DNA of 64,000 nucleotides from Pedobacter kyungheensis (GTDB lineage Bacteria > Bacteroidota > Bacteroidia > Sphingobacteriales > Sphingobacteriaceae): positions 112,946 through 176,945 of the forward strand of contig NZ_JSYN01000017.1 of assembly GCF_000812965.1 (NCBI RefSeq), in the 5' to 3' direction. Positions 34,912 to 43,002 of this stretch are shown here, one piece after another. Under the pieces are notes generated by a model, which saw nothing but the letters and a program-made list of their open reading frames with translations, was not told the origin of the DNA and searched no databases. Both the position numbers and the translations under genes were made by a program. The stretch's first letter is position 1, and each line of letters starts with the position of its first letter.

Positions 34912-35120
34912 TTATTAAGTTTTATTTATTCTTTTTTTGTGTTCTTTTAAAAATAAACTTTCAATAATATTTGAAATTTCAATAATATTATTTTATGTTT
35001 ACATCATCAAAGAGAGAGTAGAAAAGTATTAGAAGAAATGGGGGGATATCCCTAAATTTTTTAGTCTATATTTTCAAATTTTTCTGAAAGTTTAATTTAT
35101 TTACGCTAAATCAGCTTATC

Positions 35121-35468
35121 ATGGATTACAATATACTGGGCTATGGCATTTTTATTTCGATCATCGTATTCATCATTGTGGTGGTGGGAAAAATATGTTA
35201 TCGCAATGGAAATATATTTGTAGACGAATTGATTCCCGATCATCTGGAGCTCTGCCAGCAGATTAATAAATCTTTGTTGGTAGCTTATTATCTGGTCAAT
35301 ATTGGCTACGCCAGTATGACATTAATAGGTTGGGAGACCATCACCTCATCGTTACAGCTTATTGAAATCATGGCCGTAAAAGTGGCTACTATCATTTGCA
35401 TCCTCTCGGTGCTTCATTACTTAAATATCTTTTTGCTTACCAATACCATTCATAAATTAATTAAATAA
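35121..35468 (+). CDS. small integral membrane protein of unknown function (A)
   Basis: The 115-residue protein has three hydrophobic segments (about 5-25, 50-72 and 84-110) around a loop with DELIPDHLELCQQINKSLL. It is not recognised. It resembles its neighbour at 35488: both have an N-terminal span, an NK-L/F segment, then a YxLxNIGxA motif and a final span ending in FLL or YFFF before a basic tail. The two genes are 19 bases apart and probably one operon. Confidence 0.65.
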   Translation: MDYNILGYGIFISIIVFIIVVVGKICYRNGNIFVDELIPDHLELCQQINKSLLVAYYLVNIGYASMTLIGWETITSSLQLIEIMAVKVATIICILSVLHYLNIFLLTNTIHKLIK

Positions 35469-35487
35469 CAATCTAAAAATCCGGATT

Positions 35488-35874
35488 ATGGAAACGACAA
35501 AAATTTTAATCGGCTATGCAGTTTATTTACCTGTTGCACTTTTCTTAACTTTTTATGTTTCAAAAACCTTGTTTAAAAATAGTAAGGTGTATATGCTTGA
35601 TATTTTTAAGGGGAGGGAAGAAATAGCCTTTGCCACGAACAAACTGTTTGAAACAGGTTTCTACTTGTTAAATATTGGTTTTGCGTTGAGGATTATGAAG
35701 ATCGAAATTAGTGTTAACGATTACAGGAATATCATTGAGGCTTTAAGTTCTAAAATTGGCGGGTTTTCTATTTACCTCGGCATCATGCTGTTCATCAACC
35801 TGTATTTTTTCTTCAGGGGCAAGCGCAAAGCGAAAGAGAGCCAAAGACCGAATCCTTTTGCTGCTTCGATGTAA
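35488..35874 (+). CDS. small integral membrane protein of unknown function (B)
   Basis: The 128-residue protein has spans at about 8-27, 55-70 and 92-110, with the FATNKLFETGFYLLNIGFALRIM segment corresponding to INKSLLVAYYLVNIGYASM in the neighbour at 35121. The C-terminus is basic (FFRGKRKAKESQRPN). No function is recognised; paralogous three-span partners could form a hetero-oligomer. A strong hairpin lies 8 bases after the stop codon. Confidence 0.65.
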   Translation: METTKILIGYAVYLPVALFLTFYVSKTLFKNSKVYMLDIFKGREEIAFATNKLFETGFYLLNIGFALRIMKIEISVNDYRNIIEALSSKIGGFSIYLGIMLFINLYFFFRGKRKAKESQRPNPFAASM

Positions 35875-35882
35875 TCGCTATA

Positions 35883-35932
35883 AGAGAAGTCAAGTTTTAA
35901 TGTGCACCGTACTATTAAAACTTGACTTCTCT
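35883..35932. repeat. 19-bp perfect inverted repeat after the membrane pair
   Basis: AGAGAAGTCAAGTTTTAAT (35883-35901) and ATTAAAACTTGACTTCTCT (35914-35932) are perfect inverses with a 12-base loop. A second hairpin made of TTCCCAAG and CTTGGGGAA lies at about 35941-35972. There is no T run after the first stem, so it is not a standard terminator. Confidence 0.75.
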
Positions 35933-36004
35933 GAGGAAAACTTCCCAAGTATCTGGTTTTAAACTTGGGGAATTTATAATGCTTTTCAAATTGCGCTTCT
36001 CAAA

Positions 36005-36034
36005 CAAAAAGTCCCGATTTTTAGTCGGGACTTT
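36005..36034 (-). terminator. intrinsic terminator after ettA
   Basis: AAAAGTCCCGA and TCGGGACTTT form a stem just past the ettA stop codon; the minus-strand transcript ends in TTTTTGTTTG. Confidence 0.85.
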
Positions 36035-36037
36035 GCT

Positions 36038-37717
36038 TTAACTTAATTTTTTGTATCTGATGCGTTTCGGAGTAACATCACCCAAACGTTTTTTGCGGTT
36101 TTCTTCGTAATCAGAGTAGTTACCTTCAAAGAAATACACTTCAGAGTTGCCCTCAAAGGCCAGGATGTGTGTACAAATCCGGTCTAAGAACCACCTGTCG
36201 TGACTAATCACCACTGCGCAACCACCAAAGTTTTCTAAAGCTTCTTCCAGTGCACGTAGTGTATTTACGTCGATATCGTTGGTAGGCTCATCCAGTAACA
36301 ATACGTTGGCTCCTTTTTTCAATGTAATGGCCAAATGCACGCGGTTACGTTCACCACCAGATAAAATACCTACTTTTTTCTGCTGATCGCCACCGTTAAA
36401 GTTGAATTTCGAAACATAAGCACGTCCGTTAACGGCTTTATTACCTAACTGGATATTGTCTAAACCATCGGTAATATTCTCGTAAACAGTTTTATCGGCA
36501 TCTAAATCGTTGTGCATCTGATCTACATAACCCAGTTCAACCGTTTCGCCCACGCGGAAAGTTCCGGCATCGGCTTCTTCCTGACCCGTAATTAAACGGA
36601 ATAAAGTGGTTTTACCGGCACCATTCGGACCAATAATGCCCACAATACCGGCTGGCGGAAGTGAGAAATTCAAGTTATCGAACAATACCTTATCGCCATA
36701 AGCTTTGGTTACATTGGTAGCCTCAATTACCACATTACCCAAACGCGGTCCGGCAGGGATGAAAAGTTCCAATTTATCTTCTCTTTCTCTGCCATCTTCA
36801 GAGGCTAATTTGTCATAGTTGGCAATACGTGCTTTTGATTTGGCATGGCGGGCTTTCGGTGCCATGCGTACCCATTCCAGCTCACGCTCCAAGGTTTTCT
36901 GACGTTTGCTTTCGGTTTTTTCTTCCTGAGCCAAACGTTTCGCTTTCTGGTCTAACCAGCTGCTGTAATTTCCTTTCCACGGAATACCTTCGCCACGATC
37001 TAATTCTAAAATCCATCCGGCCACATTGTCCAGAAAGTACCTGTCGTGGGTAACCGCAATAACAGTTCCTTCGTAATTTTGTAAGAATTGCTCTAACCAG
37101 TCGATACTTTCTGCATCCAGGTGGTTGGTAGGCTCATCCAGTAACAATACATCAGGGTGTTGCAGCAATAAACGGCACATGGCCACGCGGCGGCGCTCAC
37201 CACCTGAAAGTACAGCAATTTTAGTATCCGGATCAGGGCAACGCAGGGCATCCATGGCTCTTTCCAGTTTCGAGTCGATTTCCCATGCACCCAAAGAATC
37301 TATTTTATCCTGAAGCTCGCCCTGTCTGGCCATTAACTTATCCATTTTATCTGGATCAGAATAATTTTCCTCCAAACCGAAAGCTTCGTTTACTTCTTCG
37401 TACTCTTTTAAAATGGCAGTAACTTCTGCGACACCTTCTTCTACAACCTCACGAACGGTTTTTTCGGGATCAAGAATTGGCTCTTGTGCCAGATAACCAA
37501 CCGAATAGCCTGGCGAGAAAACTACTTCGCCCTGGTACGATTTATCTAAACCGGCAATAATTTTTAAAAGTGACGATTTACCAGAACCATTTAAACCGAT
37601 AACGCCGATTTTGGCACCGTAAAAGAAAGATAGATAGATATTTTTTAAAACCTGTTTTTGTGGAGGGTAAATTTTATTTACACCTGCCATAGAAAAGATT
37701 ATTTTTTCGTCAGACAT
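36038..37717 (-). CDS. ettA: energy-dependent translational throttle protein EttA (ABC-F)
   Basis: The 559-residue ABC-F protein has two nucleotide-binding domains: Walker A GLNGSGKS (about 40-47) and GPNGAGKT, signatures LSGGERRRVAMC and LSGGERNRVHLA, and Walker B LLLLDEPTNHLD and LLLDEPTNDID. The linker between them is charged (KRLAQEEKTESKRQKTLERE). EttA binds the ribosomal E site and gates early elongation according to the ATP/ADP ratio. Length and domains are normal. The promoter at 37790-37819 gives a leader of about 70 bases. Confidence 0.94.
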   Translation of the reverse strand: MSDEKIIFSMAGVNKIYPPQKQVLKNIYLSFFYGAKIGVIGLNGSGKSSLLKIIAGLDKSYQGEVVFSPGYSVGYLAQEPILDPEKTVREVVEEGVAEVTAILKEYEEVNEAFGLEENYSDPDKMDKLMARQGELQDKIDSLGAWEIDSKLERAMDALRCPDPDTKIAVLSGGERRRVAMCRLLLQHPDVLLLDEPTNHLDAESIDWLEQFLQNYEGTVIAVTHDRYFLDNVAGWILELDRGEGIPWKGNYSSWLDQKAKRLAQEEKTESKRQKTLERELEWVRMAPKARHAKSKARIANYDKLASEDGREREDKLELFIPAGPRLGNVVIEATNVTKAYGDKVLFDNLNFSLPPAGIVGIIGPNGAGKTTLFRLITGQEEADAGTFRVGETVELGYVDQMHNDLDADKTVYENITDGLDNIQLGNKAVNGRAYVSKFNFNGGDQQKKVGILSGGERNRVHLAITLKKGANVLLLDEPTNDIDVNTLRALEEALENFGGCAVVISHDRWFLDRICTHILAFEGNSEVYFFEGNYSDYEENRKKRLGDVTPKRIRYKKLS

Positions 37718-37789
37718 TATATATAGGTGATTTAATTAATTTAATGTAATGATAAGGTGGATAACCTGCAGAAATTCCAATTTTTTTTA

Positions 37790-37819
37790 CAAAGATAAGA
37801 ACCATGACAGTATAACAAA
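37790..37819 (-). promoter_or_regulatory. ettA promoter (-33 TTTG, -7 TATCTTTG)
   Basis: On the minus strand TTTG (37819-37816) and a perfect -7 TATCTTTG (37797-37790) are separated by 18 bp. The gap 37718-38216 otherwise holds only AT-rich DNA, a -7-like TATATTTA on the plus strand (37936-37943) and an unsupported 28-codon frame. Confidence 0.72.
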
Positions 37820-38216
37820 GGGCTTTGTTAAGTATATATTATTTTTGAGAGATAAGATGGCTATATAAATCCTTCTATACTAATGTTAACATGTTTAAGT
37901 TTTAGATAAATGACTTTTTGAGTTGATTTATAGATTATATTTACAGTCACATTAACGGATTAATTAAATACAGCTATCTCTATGAAAAATTGTACGTTCA
38001 GAAATGCCTCTTTATACAATTGTAGCTGCCTGATACTTGTTAATAGCTGTAGGATAAGCTATAGCTGAAAGAATAAAAATTTTCTATAAATACTTTGGAC
38101 ATCTAATACGGTGGTGAAAAATGTTGCAGCCCTCGTAGATAAATTATTTATAAAAGCCCAAATAAAAAACTGGAATATTGGTCGGGAAATTTCCTTCCCT
38201 GAAGTCATAATGTAAT

Positions 38217-38624
38217 ATGTACAATTTAGTTTATAAAAATCAGCTATTCTTTTTATTCCTAATAATATTGTTTCTTATCCATTCAGTTTTTAAATATCGC
38301 CAGAATCATATCTTGGAAGCTGAAAGCTCAAAAAGTAAGGAGGTTATTTCTCAGGTTCGGTGTAGCTTTGCTTCCCAATCAACATCTTCAATTAAGATCA
38401 TTAAAAGTGGTAGAAGGTATTCAATTGAGCTCCCTGCAAAAAGATGTATTAATTATGCTGTTGGCGATACTGTACAATTGTTTTATAATAAAAAGTATGA
38501 TTACTACTATCTCCCAGGATTGTTATATTTATATAAACAGCGGGTTGTTTATTGTTTGATAGGCATAGGTCTCTTATTGCTGCCATGGAAATTTTTTAAT
38601 TTGAAGTTTTTTAAAATATTTTAA
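38217..38624 (+). CDS. two-span membrane protein of unknown function
   Basis: The 135-residue protein has an N-terminal span (LFFLFLIILFLIHSVF), a central 70-residue soluble domain with YSIELPAKRCINYAVGDTVQLFYNKKYDYYYLPG, and a C-terminal span (YCLIGIGLLLLPW). The central GDTVQLFYNKK and two-span layout recall DUF3592-type proteins, but identity is not certain. The gene and its flanks are more AT-rich than the neighbours. No promoter or partner was identified. Confidence 0.5.
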   Translation: MYNLVYKNQLFFLFLIILFLIHSVFKYRQNHILEAESSKSKEVISQVRCSFASQSTSSIKIIKSGRRYSIELPAKRCINYAVGDTVQLFYNKKYDYYYLPGLLYLYKQRVVYCLIGIGLLLLPWKFFNLKFFKIF

Positions 38625-38847
38625 TCATACCTCTTTAAATCACGTTTGTCAAAAAACTTAATGTCTTTAGTATACTCGCAAAGTCCATTCTTATTTTACT
38701 TAACTCGCATGGATTTAAAATGTGGATTAAACGGCAGCTTCGGGTATTGGAGAATAGAGGTGGTGATAACAATAGCATGCCTGATAACAGGTGTTATGGT
38801 TGATAGTTCTGGAGGTTTTTTGTATTATTGATTTAATTCTACTGTCC

Positions 38848-41295
38848 ATGAAAATCAAAAATCTGTTTCTTTTGCTGTTGTTAATGTGCACTTTTAACTG
38901 GGGTAGGGCGCAAAATACCGATAGTTTGAAAAAAGGGGATTTATCTGACAGCCTTAAGCAGAGCTTTGTAGATCGGATGCAGGATTTTGCCAAAAGTTCA
39001 GCCAAAAAAAGCAAAGCAGAGCTGGAGGCCGATAAGGCTGTTATCGATCAGATCAGGATATTTGAACAGGTGCGCAAAGCGATACAAAAGGCTAAGAATT
39101 ACCTGAACAATGGTTTGGATACCCCGGGGATAAAAACCGAACTCAAAGAAATTGATGAAGACTTTACCCGCGCAAGTGATGGAGTTTTTATCAATAAAGG
39201 TACTGCGCAAACTTTTCGCAACCTTACAGCAACAGCTAAAATATTAACCGAATTACTCAATAAGGCCAATACCCGTAAAATCAATCTGGATGCCAACCAG
39301 CAACAGCTGAATAATTTTCGCTATCAGCTCGATTCTTTGTCGGGCGAACCCGCACTTTTTAAGTTTCCGCAGGATTCCGTTTCGCTAACCAAATACCTGC
39401 AAAAGGTGGTATTGGTAGCTTACGAAATTAAACCGGTTGATAGCATGCTGAAAATTGCCAATACCAATATCCAAAGCCTTTTGGCACAGGTAAACGTGAC
39501 GGTGTTTAAGTTGCAGAACCATTTAGATGAAATTGCTGCCTACCAGGAAGCGATGGCGGATAACAGTTTTAAAAAAGAATTTGGTAGTCTGTTGGATCCC
39601 GAAGGACATTACAGGCCTTTTGGCGAAATATTGTCACACTCCTGGGTAAAAGGTGGCATGACTTTGGGTTTTTACGCCGAAAATAACTACGGCAAGCTGT
39701 TTACCCTGTTGCTATTGGTGTTTTTATCTTACACTTATCTTAAATCGCTTAAGGGGATTTATACCGAATCAAACCTGTTGCGGCCAGATATGGAAGGACA
39801 GCTGGTAATCAGGTATCCTTTTTTATCTGCCCTGCTCATCATAATCAGTATATTTCAGTTCATTTTCAGGTCGCCACCCTTTGTACTTAATGTCATCTTC
39901 TGGCTCATATCCTGTGTATCACTAAGTATTATTTTCAGCAAGTTTATCAATAAGTATTGGATGCGGGTATGGACTTTCATGGTGATACTTTTTATGCTTG
40001 CTGCGGTCGATAACCTGGTGTTACAGGCATCGAGAACCGAAAGATGGCTCATTCTGATCATTTCAGCGGCTGGGGTAGTTTTTGGTTTATTTACTTTGTT
40101 GAAAGGCAAAAGGGATACCTTGAGAGAGAAGTGGATCGTATATTCGATAGGCTTTATGGTATTGCTGGAGGTATTTTCGATGCTGGCCAACATACTGGGC
40201 AGGTATAACATGGCCAAAACACTATTTATCAGCGGCTATTTAAATGTAGTGGTAGCCATTCTGTTCCTTTGGACGGTAAGGCTCATTAACGAAGGATTGT
40301 TTCTGGCTTTCAATATTTACTCGGGGCAGGATAAAAAACTGTTTTACCTTAATTTTTCTAAAGTTGGTAAACGGGCGCCGCTATTATTTTATGGTTTGCT
40401 GGTTGCAGGTTGGTTAGTATTGTTCGGACGCAATTTTCCAGCCTATAACTATTTTTCGAAACCTTTAAAGGAGTTTTTTAGTGCTGACAGGACCATTGGC
40501 GATTACACTTTTAGCATCAATACCGTTTTACTGTTCATTGTCATTATTGTGATTTCAATGATTGTATCGAAAGTAGTTTCGTTCTTCGCTACCGATAAAC
40601 ACCTGGAGCATAAAGACGATCAGAAACGTTATGGCATTGGCAGTTGGTTACTTTTGGTGCGCATTGCCATTTTGGCAATAGGTTTGTTTTTGGCCATTGC
40701 GGCTGCAGGCATTCCGGTCGATAGGATTACGATTATATTGGGAGCATTGGGTGTAGGTATTGGTTTTGGTTTGCAAACATTGGTAAATAATCTGGTAAGC
40801 GGTTTAATTATTGCTTTCGAAAAACCGGTAAACGTAGGCGATATTGTAGATGTTGACGGGCAGGGGGGGACCATGAAATCGATAGGTTTCAGGAGTAGTG
40901 TTATCTCTACCTGGGATGGCGCGGATGTGGTAATGCCCAACGGCGATTTACTCAATGCACACCTCATTAACTGGTCGCTGGGTGGCAACCGTAAACGGTT
41001 ATCAATCGTGGTTGGGGTTGCCTATGAAACCGATCTTGAAAAAGCCAGACGGGTTTTAATGGAGGTATTGGGTAATGAAGACCGGATAGCCAAAAACCCT
41101 GGCCCGGTAGTGCAATTCGAACAATTTGCCAGCAGTGCCATAGATATAAAGGTTTATTTCTGGAGCAGGCACATTGGTCAGGCACTGGCCACAAAAAGCG
41201 ATTTAATTGTTGCCATTAACGAGGCTTTTAAAGCCCATAATATTAACATTCCATTTCAGCAGCAGGAAATTACAGTGCGCTATCCAAAGGAATAA
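38848..41295 (+). CDS. large MscS-family mechanosensitive channel
   Basis: The 815-residue protein has a signal peptide (ending WGRAQ), a periplasmic helical region (about 25-265), about eight hydrophobic spans and a C-terminal MscS domain. The pore helix LGALGVGIGFGLQTLVNNLVSG and the beta domain FEKPVNVGDIVDVDGQGGTMKSIGFRSSVI are clear. Such channels release solutes under osmotic downshock. The start at 38848 is chosen by the signal peptide. It converges on the SusD gene and they share a terminator. Confidence 0.9.
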   Translation: MKIKNLFLLLLLMCTFNWGRAQNTDSLKKGDLSDSLKQSFVDRMQDFAKSSAKKSKAELEADKAVIDQIRIFEQVRKAIQKAKNYLNNGLDTPGIKTELKEIDEDFTRASDGVFINKGTAQTFRNLTATAKILTELLNKANTRKINLDANQQQLNNFRYQLDSLSGEPALFKFPQDSVSLTKYLQKVVLVAYEIKPVDSMLKIANTNIQSLLAQVNVTVFKLQNHLDEIAAYQEAMADNSFKKEFGSLLDPEGHYRPFGEILSHSWVKGGMTLGFYAENNYGKLFTLLLLVFLSYTYLKSLKGIYTESNLLRPDMEGQLVIRYPFLSALLIIISIFQFIFRSPPFVLNVIFWLISCVSLSIIFSKFINKYWMRVWTFMVILFMLAAVDNLVLQASRTERWLILIISAAGVVFGLFTLLKGKRDTLREKWIVYSIGFMVLLEVFSMLANILGRYNMAKTLFISGYLNVVVAILFLWTVRLINEGLFLAFNIYSGQDKKLFYLNFSKVGKRAPLLFYGLLVAGWLVLFGRNFPAYNYFSKPLKEFFSADRTIGDYTFSINTVLLFIVIIVISMIVSKVVSFFATDKHLEHKDDQKRYGIGSWLLLVRIAILAIGLFLAIAAAGIPVDRITIILGALGVGIGFGLQTLVNNLVSGLIIAFEKPVNVGDIVDVDGQGGTMKSIGFRSSVISTWDGADVVMPNGDLLNAHLINWSLGGNRKRLSIVVGVAYETDLEKARRVLMEVLGNEDRIAKNPGPVVQFEQFASSAIDIKVYFWSRHIGQALATKSDLIVAINEAFKAHNINIPFQQQEITVRYPKE

Positions 41296-41438
41296 TGGCG
41301 TTTAAACAGGGTGCTCTAATTCAGTTTTAATTTAATTATCAGCCTATTTTCATAATATAAGATGTAGCCTTTGCGGCTTGGAAAATGTGCTACTTTTAAT
41401 GCACGGATTAATTTTTAGTAGATACCGTAAACGTTAGT

Positions 41439-41478
41439 AAAATGAAAAGCCTTTCAGGATTGAAAGGCTTTTCATTTT
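41439..41478. terminator. bidirectional terminator between the MscS and SusD genes
   Basis: AATGAAAAGCCTTTCA (41441-41456) and TGAAAGGCTTTTCATT (41461-41476) form a perfect 16-bp stem with a GGAT loop, flanked by A residues on one side and T residues on the other, so it works in both directions. Confidence 0.92.
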
Positions 41479-41484
41479 TTGAGA

Positions 41485-42996
41485 TTAAGGGTTTTGAGAT
41501 AAGTTTGGGTTTTTATCTCTTTCCGTTTGTGGTATAAAATAAATTACCCGGGCATCAGTCGGATTGATGGTTTGATTAACTGAACCATTAATTGTAGAAT
41601 GTGTTCCGGGATAATCTCTTACTACCGGACGGTTGTTCCTGAACAGATCATATGCCCGATGCCCTTCAAAGGCCAGTTCCAGCCATCTTTCTTCCAGTAC
41701 AATATCTAAAATGGTATGCGTAGGGGTAACATCAATTAGTGTATAAACAGGTATGCCTGCACGTGTTCTAATTACATTCACATCATCAAGCGCTAATTGT
41801 GCCTTGTTTAGTTTGGCATTAGCTTCTGCCCGGTTTAAATATTGTTCGGCCAAACGAAGGTAAACTGGCGAAGTTAGGTTAATTACACCTTCCTGTAAGT
41901 TGTTTTTATTTACATAGTAAATGGGAGCTGGTGGTGTAAGTTTGCCATTAAGTTGCTGTGTGCCACCTACTACATACGGAGAAATAAAACTTTTGCGCTT
42001 ATCCTGAGGGAATTTGTTTAGAAAATTATAATACTTGGCAGAAGCATATATTTCTCCCCATCCGCTCTCACCCTGACCCAGCGCATTTCCGTTGGCATCG
42101 CCACTGTAATACAACGAACCTACAGCAGAATAATCGTAATTTTCGGTTTTGGTGTGCTTTATGGCAAAAATACTTTCGCGGTTGGTCTCAGGATCTACCC
42201 TGAAATAATTTTGGTACTGCGTGTTTTGCAACAGCTGGTACTTATTAGAATTGATTACCAGATCGGCATATTCTATTGCTTTGGCATTGTTATCCATGTA
42301 GAGATAAACCCTTGACAACAGCGCATAGGCTGCCATTTTGGTTGCAAAGCTATTGCTCTTTTCAACCGTCATAAACTGTGCAGCCTTTAAGAGATCGGCC
42401 AGCACAAAATCGTATACCTGGGCAACTGTACTTCTTTTAACGGTAGCAGCTTCCGATTCGGTTAGGTTTTCGCTTAAAATAGGTACCCCTGGATTGGTTG
42501 TTGGGGTTTGTGCGTATGGCCTTCCAAACATGCGTACTAAATTAAAGTGTAGCATAGCCCTTAGAAACAGGTTTTCGCCCTTCACCTGTAGCTGATCGGC
42601 AGAGGCATTATCCGGAATAAGCCTGATAATTTTATTTGCTGCTGCGGCAATATAATAGGCTTGTTGGAAGTATGCCGTTGCATTGGCCGAATTTACCAAA
42701 TGCGTGTATTTGTATAAATTGGTTACATCGCTCGATGAGTTTTGGCCCTGTGCCACTTCATCAGAAGGAAGTTCTGCCAGCCAATGATAGTTATTCTCGT
42801 AGTTTAAGCCTTTTAAGGTTGCATAATTCCCTAAAGTTGCAGTACGCATCCCTTCAATGGTATTCAATAAGCCACTATCTTCAACCCTATCCGAAGGGAA
42901 GAAGTTTTTCCGGCAGGAAGATGCTGAAAAAATAACAGCTGTTGCGATGGCTATTTTTATAATGTGGTTGTGATAGATTTTCATTTCGAATTTCAT
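41485..42996 (-). CDS. SusD/RagB-family outer-membrane lipoprotein
   Basis: The 503-residue protein has a lipoprotein signal (FSASSC) and the helical, TPR-rich SusD fold: LFLRAMLHFNLVRMFGRPYAQ, YLNRAEANAKLNKAQLALDDVN and VLEERWLELAFEGHRAYDLFRN are conserved SusD positions. It forms the lid of the SusC transporter and binds an oligosaccharide or peptide; the ligand is unknown. It follows the SusC gene by 6 bases. Either of two in-frame ATGs (42996 or 42984) could start it. No glycoside hydrolase is in the window. Confidence 0.93.
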   Translation of the reverse strand: MKFEMKIYHNHIIKIAIATAVIFSASSCRKNFFPSDRVEDSGLLNTIEGMRTATLGNYATLKGLNYENNYHWLAELPSDEVAQGQNSSSDVTNLYKYTHLVNSANATAYFQQAYYIAAAANKIIRLIPDNASADQLQVKGENLFLRAMLHFNLVRMFGRPYAQTPTTNPGVPILSENLTESEAATVKRSTVAQVYDFVLADLLKAAQFMTVEKSNSFATKMAAYALLSRVYLYMDNNAKAIEYADLVINSNKYQLLQNTQYQNYFRVDPETNRESIFAIKHTKTENYDYSAVGSLYYSGDANGNALGQGESGWGEIYASAKYYNFLNKFPQDKRKSFISPYVVGGTQQLNGKLTPPAPIYYVNKNNLQEGVINLTSPVYLRLAEQYLNRAEANAKLNKAQLALDDVNVIRTRAGIPVYTLIDVTPTHTILDIVLEERWLELAFEGHRAYDLFRNNRPVVRDYPGTHSTINGSVNQTINPTDARVIYFIPQTERDKNPNLSQNP

Positions 42997-43002
42997 TTTA
43001 GT

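Noticed and set aside
37982..38068. 28-codon Cys-rich frame (MKNCTFRNAS...)
   Set aside because: It is too short to support, with no family, no neighbour logic and only a weak upstream promoter match.
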